Under the pieces are notes generated by a model, which had not been told where the DNA came from, ran no database searches, and saw only the letters and a program-made list of their open reading frames with translations. From Haberlea rhodopensis (taxonomy: Eukaryota; Streptophyta; Magnoliopsida; Lamiales; Gesneriaceae), in contig CAJQUN010000051.1 of assembly GCA_907163345.1 (NCBI GenBank), forward strand, positions 2,108,001 through 2,172,000: DNA of 64,000 bases, written 5' to 3'. Numbering within the stretch: the stretch's first letter is position 1; every line of letters begins with the position of its first letter. Shown piece by piece: positions 43,751 through 54,441 of this stretch. A program made the translations under genes and the position numbers.

Positions 43751-45256
43751 TGGTAGCACTTATCGTGTACGCCCAAATTAACCCCACTCAATCCTCAAGA
43801 TTGATAACAATAATATAGTAGCGTGAGTAGGGATCGATCCCACGAGGAGGTGTGAATCTTTGTGTTAATGAAAATCAAAACAAAAGATTAATAAAGGATG
43901 GGGTTGTGAGGTTGAATTATACTAATTAAAATTAAAAATAAAGATTAACTAATGAAAGCGATTCTTGGTATCGGTCGACTCTACCTTGGATATTATCATC
44001 TATTTCATCGATTCACAAAAGACTCAATTTTACTTGAATATTCATCAATTCGAAATCTAATTCCTCCCTCACCTTATTCGTAGTCAATTAGTCCAAGCGT
44101 TCTAATTTAACTTTCACCAATCAAACAATCTCTATATGCATATTCAAGATTAAAATCATGACATCATTCAAAACTAGTGAGCAATGAATCTAAACAACAT
44201 AAACACAAGTGATTTATATAATTTAGTCAATGGTTTTTCCTAGGAATTTAATAACACCAACAGCAGGCAATTATCGATCTTAGTTGCTTTTTCAATTAGA
44301 TTACTCAAACAATCTCTTATTTGATATCTAATTAGCAATAGATTATATGCAAGTTACTAGGTTGTCAATCCAATAAAAAAACATCAATCATATCAACAAA
44401 ATCAGAAAAACAATGAATTCAATAAAATCGATACACAAAAGCGTATGAATCACCCCAAGATAAATAAATCCAAGGTTTTGTCTTCCTCAACCAAGAATTA
44501 AGACTAGCTACACATAATTAAAACAAAACTATAAATAAAAACAAGGGAAAGAAAACTAATCCGATCTCCGCTCGTCGAGGTGTCAATCCCGCATTCGCTT
44601 CGATCTTCGTAGCCGTTCTTCAACAAAATTGAAAAGAAAATATAAAACTAGTCTAAAATTATTCTACCCTAACTATCTAGATGATTTCAAGTCTGAAATT
44701 CGAGTTCTATATGTAGGGAGGCTAGGAGGTAGGTTAGAATCCATGTAGGAAGTAAAGAAACCAAGAATCTAAGCTTTCCAAAACTCTGCTGGCGATCGAT
44801 CGGCGCTAGCTGGCGATCGATCGCCAGCCTTATTTTTCCGGCAGAATGTATCGGCGATCGATCGCGGATTTTTCCGATCGATCGCGGATTTTTAACGTTT
44901 TCTAGCGAGTTTCGTATTTTGGCCATAACTTTCTCATACAAACTCCGAATTTGACGAATCAGCTGTCCACTCAAAGATAGCTCAAAGTTCTACAACCTTT
45001 CTATGGACCATTTCCAAAACTTGGCACGAACATATATAAATTTGAGGAGAAAAGAGCAACATGTGTCTTTGATTCCGGTTTTTTCCTCTTTTCTTCAACT
45101 TTACTCATTCTTTCATCATTATAGCTTGATTTCTTCACATTTTTCTACATTTACACAAATATACGATTAGGTAGCATATGTATCATATTATCCATCAAAA
45201 CATACCAAATCGTAAACAATTAAACTCAATAGATGTGTCTATTTCTAGTCACATCA
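43751..45256 (-). mobile_element. B2 3' LTR
   Basis: 1506 bp, TGGTAGCACT...AGTCACATCA in plus coordinates. The block from GAGTTTCGTATTTTGGCC to the TTCTTCAACTTTA region (44906-45110) is nearly the same as in family C LTRs, although the LTR ends differ. Confidence 0.92.
44790..44886. repeat. GGCGATCGATCGCC palindromes, B2 LTR
   Basis: Four sites with GG/CC or GCG/CGC flanks. B1 has GGCGTAGCTACGCC at the matching place (10111-10271). Confidence 0.9.
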
Positions 45257-45270
45257 AACTCCCCCATACT
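45257..45270 (-). other. B2 terminal polypurine tract
   Basis: AACTCCCCCATACT touches the LTR end and has the same role and position as 39400-39412 in C2. Confidence 0.85.
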
Positions 45271-46485
45271 TAATCTTTACTCGACCTCGAGTAAATCAGT
45301 TAAACTATAATATTTTTGTTTGGCTCATAGCATCATAACAAAATAACTTGTTCTCACTTTAATGCCTCAATAATTTTAAACATGCATAGTAATGAAAGGT
45401 GGTGAAAAGTTAACAATGGAACAAATTCAATCCCTAAACATCTCATACTTAACAAAGTAGTGAACATGTGTGTGTGGTCATAAACAAGTGTTGTGTACAA
45501 ATTATAGATCCAAAGGATGCAAATCCACAATAGTTCAAGTTATACACTAACACAAGTATAAGCTTACTTGCACACTCTTCTCCACTATCTTAGCCACTTT
45601 GCAAACATAAATCAAGTAGGTCTTTATTAGCTTGTAGCTTGGCCTAGGTATTGGCTTATGAAAGAAAGGAAAAAAGACATGTCAAACAAGAGAGTATGAT
45701 GATATGCACACTAAAAGCCTCTCTTCTTGCTTGAATTTTTCAACTTTTATTTCAACATTTTTCTTCTTTTGTGCCTTGGCTCCCCTTGAGTCATATTTTT
45801 TTATCTATTTTCTCAAGGCATCCCTTTTCTTTCATGCATTTCATTCTTTTCATAATGAAGCTCACAAACATTTTAATCATTGAATACTTAAGTGCATGTG
45901 AATGAAACACATCATACTCCCTTCAAAGGTATGGATAGAATTCATATTTAGGCTCATTAGGGAATGATGATAAGCTAGTCAAAGAGTGTCGAATGGGGGT
46001 CTTTTGTATGGTTAGAATACAACCATTTAAATCTCAAAAAGGGTACTAGTGATTGATTTTCTTTACATGGTAGGCTTGAAGTCTCAAACACATCAAAGAT
46101 TGCCTATATCACTTTCATGTTTGCAAGTAGTCTAGACATACGCCTCAAAGAGCATGTAGTTAAGTTCTAGCATGTATTAGAGACTTCTTAAGACTATCAC
46201 AAAATTCACACAATCTTCACTAAGCTATGCACACTTCACAAGTCATGACGGATTTGTGCTCAAAATATTCAATTACTAAGTCAAAGTAAAATTTGCATTA
46301 GAGTTCAAAGTGTTCCAAGGTTAACAATTCACCTATGTTCAAAAACATGTATGCCATTAATTAGGTTTCATCATGGGCTAGTGATTCTAAGCATGTGTTC
46401 ATTACTAACTATGAGCTCAAAATTTTCAAATTTTTCGATTTTTTTTGTATTTTTATAATAAGAAAAACAATAACACACCACTAAT
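45271..46485 (-). other. B2 non-coding spacer shared with C2
   Basis: No ORF. Ordered blocks of similarity to 39413-40584 are visible by eye. Confidence 0.7.
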
Positions 46486-46526
46486 CCCTCCCCCATACTT
46501 AAATCTTACATTGTCCCCAATGTAAG
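46486..46526 (-). other. Internal polypurine motif and hairpin, B2
   Basis: CCCTCCCCCATACTT is followed by a perfect 9-bp hairpin: CTTACATTG (46505-46513), loop TCCC, CAATGTAAG (46518-46526). Confidence 0.8.
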
Positions 46527-46603
46527 GCAAAAATACAAGAAAAGAGAAAAGTCTAACTATGAAAGCAATAAAAAAATAAAAAGGAAGAGGGAAACTAACT
46601 CCC

Positions 46604-46906
46604 CTTGGGTTGCCTCCCAAGCAGCGCCTCTGTTTAACGTCGGTGGCCGGACTCCAATGCTCGTGCTCATGGTGGGTCATGTTTGGTGTCCAATGCCACC
46701 TTTTCCCATCTCAGTATCCTTCTGACAACTCGAAGGCGATGCCTATTCGCCTTATACTTCTTGGAGGTCCTCAACCCTTTTTGCATCCCCTCGTTTTCTA
46801 TTGATGTATCGTGAGGTTCAGGAGGAAGTTTCAGCTCAACATCAGGTACCTACAATTCAAAATTGAGATTTTTAAAAGGAGAATTTGGTAAAGCAGTAGT
46901 GAAACA
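46604..46906 (-). pseudogene. B2 ORF relic downstream of protease
   Basis: On the minus strand a frame containing VPDVELKLPPEPHDTSI and a basic KKYKANRHRLRVV stretch runs toward LLGRQPKG at the shared stem (46604-46621), with in-frame stops. It would follow the protease frame if the copia insertion were absent. The PxxELKxLP pattern is like the region after protease in Athila polyproteins. RT does not follow. Confidence 0.6.
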
Positions 46907-46911
46907 AGAAG

Positions 46912-48100
46912 TGTTAGGATCGGTCCGGAGTGTTTAGAGGGGGGGGTGAATGAACACTCCTTCTAAAAATTAATCCTACGTGATTTCTTTCGGATTAGTA
47001 AAAGAAATCTGTTTCTTAATCAATTCTTGTACAAAACAGACCACTGAAAATATAAGTGCGGAACGGTCTGTTCTTGTATGTAAGAACGGCTCGATGGCTA
47101 GTGAGAAAGAACGAGTGCAGAAATAAGATACACAGGATATGTTTTTGGAAGTTCGAAGGTGGTGTAATCCTTCTACGTCTCCCCTTCTTCCAATTAAGGA
47201 AGGTTTATACTAGAAGACTTTGATTTATACAATCCTGTTGTACAAACCCAATTCAGACAGGATTTACCTCACTACCAATCTGAAACTCCTAGTCACTCAA
47301 TCTGCTCAGACACACTCTGTCTGACAGTTACAATATGTTTCTCACTTCTATTTTCAACACAGAAAACACAAGATGCGCACAGTGATCCTAAATGATCAAA
47401 TGTTACAAAGTAAACGTGCTTAAGAATGATTTCAGCTCGAGAGCTTCTGAGCTTGTAAGCTTGTACTGTTTTTGCTTTCTTGTGCATTTTTTCAATTGAT
47501 CAGCGAGAGTCAGTAGCGAGAGTCAGTAAGTTCCTTTTGTTGCATCCTTTTATAGTTGAAGGTACCAACGACATTATTTCCCTTAATGTGCAACTTTGAC
47601 TCTGCTTAAACTCTGAGTAGGCTTCAGTCTTCTTCTTCAGGATACTTGCCGTTCTGGTTCATACTTTCGGCGACTGTCAGGTAAGCTCTTCTTTGTCTTC
47701 TTACCTATTATGGCAATCTTCAGTCTTTGGTCCTTTGTAGCATTAATTACAACATTAAATGCTACAATAAATAGCCGTTAATGATTCGGACTGAGGAGCC
47801 ATTCTGTATGTATCCTAAGCTGCTCTGATCTGATAAAGATAGAGATCGATCTGAAGCTTTGGTTGAGTCAGTCTGATATTCATCGATCCGGTCTGATAAG
47901 TAATGTGACTTATCAGCTTGTTCTGTTGTTGAGCTATCGATCTGGTCAGTCTGATTACCCTCGATCCGGTCTGATATGCTTTGTCATCTTATCAGCTTGA
48001 TCTGTTTTGGGCGATCGTTCTGGTCAGTCTGATTTCTCTCGATCCGGTCTGATATGTTTTGTCATCTTTAAAATCTCATCGATAAGATCCGGGACTAACA
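46912..48100 (-). mobile_element. Copia 3' LTR
   Basis: 1189 bp. A 78-bp tandem unit (about 2.7 copies, 47850-48075) carries the recurring CGATCCGGTCTGAT motif. A run of 8 G is at 46938-46946. Confidence 0.95.
47850..48075. repeat. 78-bp tandem repeat in copia LTR
   Basis: CGATCCGGTCTGATA starts at 47884, 47962 and 48040, an exact 78-bp spacing. The right LTR has the same array, with a 6-bp deletion, at about 57395-57595. Confidence 0.88.
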
Positions 48101-48114
48101 AATTCCCCCTTTTT
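48101..48114 (-). other. Copia polypurine tract
   Basis: AATTCCCCCTTTTT, purine-rich AAAAAGGGGGAATT on the minus strand, touches the 3' LTR. Confidence 0.88.
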
Positions 48115-48572
48115 GATGATGACAAAACCTAGCTTCTAAGTCTTTTTAACCAGTCTGATGAGAACTCTGAAGCGAAAACTTTCGGATCGATTACTCTTTC
48201 TTTTTCAAAATAAATGAACATCATTAAGTTGGATCGATTAAACCTTTATTATTAAGCCTTATATTGTAGTTTAAAATAAATGAACACGGACTTAATCGAA
48301 AGAGGATTTTTATTGATCACCAAAAAATCCTAAATACAGACAGTCTGAAAATATTATTTTCTAGAAGACTGAGACGGAGGCGGCCTGAAGTCTTTCTTCT
48401 TTTCCCCCTTTTTGTCAGCAGCAATCTCTTGAAGAAAGTCAACAACTTGTGCTAGCTGCGCGCTGATAGCGTCAAGACTAACGTCTTGAGCGCGGAGGGA
48501 ATTGGCAACAGATGCTCTGACTTCAGTGGCTAGTTCGATCTGCTCTTTTCTCAGACTGTTCTTATAAGAGGC

Positions 48573-50831
48573 TTATTGAGAAAACAGATCGTTTATGCCT
48601 CGCTGAAGGCTTCCGATACTGACAGTCATCTTCTCTTTGAATGAATCAAAGTCCAAAGCTGTAAGCCTCTGACCTTGATGAACTTCGAGAACGCGTTGAG
48701 AGAGTGACAGGTAGTTGTCAGAGAGGTGCTGAAGAGTCCTTGCCAGAAATGGAGGTGCATCAGATTGTTGGCTGGGAGAGCGATCTGATGAGGACAAAGC
48801 CTGTTCATCGTCTTCAGCAACCGGGACAAGTGAAGATACTGCAACTTGGTGACTTTCGGACCGGATCAAGGTGACCAGATCCGAAGAAAATGTTTGAATA
48901 AAGGCCATATCTTCATCTGATTGGACTGGAGGAGTGCTGGGTCTGGAAGGCTCCTCAATCTGGAGAGCTGCAACAACGGTGGACACCACCAGATCCGGAT
49001 CGACGAATTCTGAAGCGCCAACTGTTGCCAGTTCTACTGTTGGACTGATTTGTGCACGGGAGGCTGAGGACCCCAAAGGAATGGAGGTTGTTGGAGAGTC
49101 CAACAATACATTCAATGGTTCATCATCGGGCACAGACGGAGCATTAGGCAATGGCTGCTCCGCTGTCTGGTCTGGTAGTGGCTCTGCAGTCTGATCTGGT
49201 ATTTGCTCTGCAGTCTGATCTGCTGCATCAGAAGGAATAACCTCAACGAAAGGTTCTGCCATAGTCTTGCTTGCAGAGGGATGATCCGGGCTGGTTGTGG
49301 GAGTGGATACACTGAGCTTCTGTCGTTGAAAACGGATAGCTAAGTGAAGAGCATGAACATTCATCTCGAGTTGAGCAATAACAGCCCCATCATCTCTGGC
49401 AGTTGGAGCAGTCGGATCAAAGTTCTCTTTCCTAGCAGCTAGGAGCAGAGTGGCTATACAGAATCTTTGATTAGCCGTAAATAGCTCTTTGCGCTGCACG
49501 GCAAGCCGAACATCATCAGTCTCTGTTCCTTTCAGAACTTCCTCTTCCATCTTCTTCAGTCTGCTCAGCTTACCGAAGAATAACTCAATGTGGTTGATAG
49601 TCCGGTACTGGACATATCATCAAAGACCACAATGAGTGCCTTCACCTTCTCATCAACATCCTCCATAGCGATGTCGATGGCTGTCTGCGCTGCAGATTTG
49701 GGTTTAGAGGAGAGGGGTTCGGAGAGAATGGCTTTTCCCTTGCCGGTGGAGGAGGGGGACTTGATCCCTGATTGGGTATAATCTCCCAACTCAGTGATAA
49801 CTATTCCTTTGACCGTGGGAATGGCAGAGGGGAGTCGGATAGTGACTTTGGGTGCAAGGGTTGAAGCCTGTGAAGGTTGGATGGAAGGTTGGGGTGCAGG
49901 GGTGGCTTTAGTTGGAGGCAATATGGGTAAGGCTTTCAGGGGTAATGGTTTGCTGGGCTTGGTAATCTGGGTTCTTGGCTTTTTGGGAAGTGGCTTGGTT
50001 GGTGGCGAGGGAGCAGACTGAGTTTCTTCCGAATAAGTCTGGATGGTCAGTTTGCGCTTGACGCGAGGTTTGCACGCAACAGCTTGTTCTTCGCCCTTCT
50101 CAATCTTGACTGCAGCCAGAGTAGCAGGAGTAGGCGGAGCACTCTTGGACTTCAGCAATGCAAGTCCTTTGGAGTTTAGAATCTTAAAGGGGCTGAGAGC
50201 GGACTGCTTTCCCAGCTCGATGTCCAAAGACTCCAGTAGCTTGCTGAGAGGAACAACAAAGCATACAGCTTGTTTCGATGCAATCACTGTTTCCATCAGA
50301 ACTCCAAACAGAATCACGGACCAGTTCATCTTCTGTCCGGATACAATAGCCGCCATAGCCCTGAACTTCTCTGCGGTCACAGCGTCAAAACTTCCTGCTT
50401 TGCCCAACAGAGGCTTACCCACTATCTCGCACAGCACCTGGAAATGAAAGAGCATTTCCTTCTTCTTAAACGATGGTTGCAGGCGGTGGCCAAGAATAGA
50501 TATCTTCCCTTGAAGATCTGAGAGTGACGCCTGATGAATCTGTCCAAATTCCGTCAGTCCGGAATTGGGGAGGCCAAAGGTTTTGGCCTAGCGTCATCGG
50601 CGAGATCTCAAAAGATTTGCCCTTGACAGTAGTAGATATGGATGTCTTCTGGGAGATGGCAATGGCGAATAGTTCACGGATTTCTGATTCATAAACAACG
50701 GTGCCGCATTCCAGAAAGTTTCTCAGACCAGAAGATTCCAAAGCTCTGAAGATGGACACCATCTCTGCATCTTCTGCCCTGTAAATATCATTAAACTCAA
50801 CGGAGAGGGAGTTATGAGTGATGGTAGCCAT
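48573..50831 (-). pseudogene. Extra ORF downstream of pol (Sirevirus aORF), frameshifted
   Basis: Three open pieces (50831-50466, 50455-49565, 49550-48573) form one product of roughly 750 residues, split by a frame change near 50470-50520 and another near 49550-49620. The likely start is the ATG at 50831, beginning MATITHNSL. The N-terminal part (SGLRNFLECGTVVYE, KSFEISPMTLG, KAGSFDAVTAEKFRAMAAI) resembles a domain I remember as 'putative plant transposon protein'. A Pro/Lys-rich, low-complexity middle with KPRVKRKL-type basic stretches follows. The C-terminal part has TAEQ/DQTAE repeats and probable coiled coil at the end (LSQRVLEVHQGQRL). No signal peptide or convincing membrane segment is seen in the part from 50831, which argues against an envelope glycoprotein. 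Confidence 0.7.
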
Positions 50832-51216
50832 TGGAATGAAGTCAAACGAATGCGAAGATTTAGGAGAGCGAGAGAGTAAGAAAACAGATAGCGGTAATTT
50901 GTAAAAAGTGAAATAAAATGAAATGTTCAGCCCGCTAAATAGGAGAGAGAAGACACGTGTCTTTATCTCGATGACTGATGAAAAGAAATTCAAAAAATAA
51001 ACGGTCAGGATAACATATAGTTAAGGCGGTTAAAATGCGATCAGTCCGGGCTGTTTTTGTACAAAAGATGTATTGACCAAACAGATCATGGGATAACATC
51101 AGATTGACATAGATCGGTCTAAAAGTTCGGACCGGTCTGTGTCTTTCTGAACATTGTATTCTCAATCTGTGGTAACAAAAATCTTTAAGTGCGAAAGTAA
51201 GAAAACATCTAAACTA

Positions 51217-54200
51217 TTAAGATAAGTCAATTAATCCAAGAATTTGACTAAAATAATTAAACTTAGCCTCTGGGAGCGGTTTGGTGAAGATGTCTGCTGC
51301 TTGCTGCTCTGTTGAGATGTGCTCGATCCGAATTTCCTTTTTGTCAACATGATCTCGAATAAAGTGATGGCGTATATCAATGTGCTTTGTTCGAGAGTGC
51401 AAAACTGGATTATACGTTATAGCGATTGCACTTGTGTTGTCGCAAAATATCGGAGAGTCAACAGCTTGGATGCCGTAGTCTTTGAGCTGGTGTTGAATCC
51501 AGAGCATTTGAGCGCAACAGCTTCCAGCGGCTAGATACTCTGCTTCAGCTGTGGATGTGGCAATCGATGTCTGCTTTTTGCTGAACCAAGAGATCAATCT
51601 TTCACCTAGAAATTGACATGTTCCACTGGTGCTTTTACGATCAATCTTACACCCAGCGTAGTCTGCATCTGAATATCCGATCAAGCTGAAGTTTGAATCT
51701 TTGGAGTACCAAAGACCAACGTTCTGAGATCCTTTTAAGTATTTCAGAATACGCTTGGCAGCAATAAAATGTGATTGCTTTGGTTCTGACTGAAATCTGG
51801 CGCACATACAGACTGAGAACATAATATCAGGCCGGCTCGCTGTAAGATACAATAGCGATCCGATTAGTCCTCTATACATGGTTACTTCAACTGCTGTTCC
51901 CCCTTCATCTTTGTCTAACTTGATTGTTGGACTCATAGGAGTTGATGCAGTTGAGCATGTTTCCATTCCAAATCTCTTGAGGAGCTCTCTGGTATACTTG
52001 GTCTGATTGATGAAAATACCATTGTTGAGCTGTTTTACTTGGAGACCCAAAAAGAATGAAAGTTCTCCCATCATGCTCATCTCAAACTGTCCCTGCATTA
52101 ACTTAGAAAATTTCTCGCACAATTTGGGGTTAGTTGACCCAAAGATTATGTCATCAACGTAAATCTGAACTAATAGGGTATGTTCCCCCTTAATAAATTT
52201 AAAGAGAGTTTTATCTACTGAGCCGATCTGGAAATCATGGTTCAGCAGAAATTGAGATAGAGTGTCATACCAGGCTCTTGGAGCTTGTTTCAAACCATAC
52301 ACTGCTTTATTCAGTAGATACACATGATTGGGATGCAAATGGTCCTGAAATCCAGGTGGTTGCTCAATGTAGACTTCTTCCTGAAGCTTTCCATTAAGAA
52401 AAGAAGCTCTTAACGTCCATCTGATATACTTTGAAGTCTTTAAAGGCAGCATATGCAAGAAAGATTCGGATGGCTTCAAGTCTGGCGACTGGTGCAAATG
52501 ATTCATCGAAGTCGATTCCTTCTTCTTGTCTGAATCCTTGTGCTACCAGTCTGGCTTTGTTTCTAACCACAGTTCCATCTGCGTCCAGCTTATTTCTGAA
52601 AACCCATCTGGTTCCAATGACAGGCAGATCGCTTGGTCTGGGGGTTAGACTCCAAACTTGATTTTGTTCGAATTGATTCAGCTCTTCTTGCATGGCCTTA
52701 ATCCAGTTGAAATCAGTTAGAGCTTCATCGATTTTCTTAGGTTCCAGAGTAGAGATTAAAGCAGCATGTGTGAATTCATCCATCATCTGTCCTCTGGTTC
52801 TGATCGGTGCAGAGGGACTACCAATTACTAGATTGGGTGGATGCTTCTTAGTCCATCGATAGCTTGACTCTGGATTGTCTGGTCCGGTCGGATGAGTAGT
52901 AGCAGCATGATCAGCATCTGCTTTAACATTTGAGTGAAGATTGTCCGGATCAGCTCGATCTGAAGAAGCTTCAATGGCTTGAACCGGTCTGTCTGGTACT
53001 TCTGGTTCTGGTGGATTGTCTCTTGACCTGTTAGCTACAATCTCATCATCACTGTTAGCTTCGAGATGGATATTTTCCATCTGATTTTGAATTGATTCTT
53101 TGTTGCCCTCAACACATAAAGATTCATCAAAAACTACATGAACAGATTCTTCTATAGTTAAGGTTCGATTATTAAAAATTCGATAGGCTTTGCTAGTTGA
53201 TGAATATCCTAAAAATATTCCATTATCTGACTTAGCTTCAAATGCTGTAAGATGATTCTTACCATTGTTATGAACGAAGCATTTGCAGCCAAAAATATGA
53301 AAGTGAGAAATAGATGGTCTGTTACCAGTCCATATTTCATATGGGGTAAGGTTCAGCTTCTTGTTGATCATGGACCGATTTTGAGTGTAGCAAGCAGTGT
53401 TTACAGCTTCTGCCCAGAACTTTTGCGAAATTCCAGAATCAGCAAGCATTGTTCTTGCTGCTTCCTTGAGCGTTCTGTTTCTTCGTTCTGCAACTCCATT
53501 CTGTTGAGGAGTTCGAGCGGCTGAAAACTCATGCTTGATTCCATGATCTTCTAGAAAGGATTCAAGATTCTGATTTGAAAACTCAGTGCCTTTGTCACTA
53601 CGAATCCTGTCTATGCTGGATGATTTCTCGTTCTGAGTGCGTTTCAGCAGCTTGATCAACTTCGGACCGGTCTGATCTTTACTGCTCAAAAATATAGTCC
53701 ATGTAAAGCGTGAGTAATCATCAATAACAACAAGAGTATACCGCATTCCCCCTAAACTTGTTATTGGTATAGGACCAAACAAGTCCATATGCAATAATTC
53801 TAAACAGCGGGAGGAGGATTTGGCATTCTTGTTCTTGAAGGATGATCTGATCTGTTTGCCCATTTGGCAAGCTTCGCAGATCTTATCCTTAGCAAAATCG
53901 ATCTTGGGCAGACCGATAACTAAATCATGTTTACACAGGCTGGAAATGGTCTTAAAGTTTATATGATTCAAACGCTTATGCCACAACCAATGTTTATTAT
54001 CATTGTTAGCGATGAAGCAAGTAGGATTATCAGGTTGAGCATGATTCCAGTTAATCTTATATGTATTTCCATTCCTGATTCCTACGAGCATGGTTATACC
54101 GTCCGATGATTTAACAGTGCAAGTGTGTTTGTGAAATTCTACAGCATAACCATTATCACAAAGTTGACTTATACTGATCAGATTATAGCACAGATTTTCA

Positions 54201-54367
54201 ACTAACAGCACATCATTGATAATAATGTTACCATGGACAATCTTACCCTTGCCCACGGTCTTACCCTTTGAGTTATCTCTGAAGATGATCTTGGGTCCAG
54301 TACATTCTGTGACTTCAGACAGCAGCTCGATGTTTCCAGTCATGTGACGGGAACACCCACTGTCCAA
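51217..54367 (-). pseudogene. Copia pol: protease, integrase, RT, RNase H
   Basis: Two overlapping frames (54367-52394 and 52506-51217) are joined by a single frameshift near 52400, between DVKS and FLNGKLQEEVYIEQPPGF of RT. Protease DSGCSRHMTG is at the start. The integrase zinc domain is HKRLNH...CEACQMGK (about residues 126-180), and the DDE core runs from HMDLFGP (about 190) to TPQQNGVAERRNRT (about 288). RT begins at NQVWSLTPRP and has the catalytic box YVDDIIFG in the second frame. RNase H has DADYAGCKIDRKSTSG, and the ORF ends QILGLIDLS. All catalytic residues I looked for are present; the frameshift is the only visible lesion. Confidence 0.93.
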
Positions 54368-54441
54368 ATACCAGTCTGATGCGAGTTTCTTCGGTACCTG
54401 TCATCAAATATAATTATTGTTGGTACCCAATCCTATTTGGG

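Noticed and set aside
49794..50447. Plus-strand open frames opposite the extra copia ORF
   Set aside because: They are shadows of the minus-strand coding sequence, without domains.
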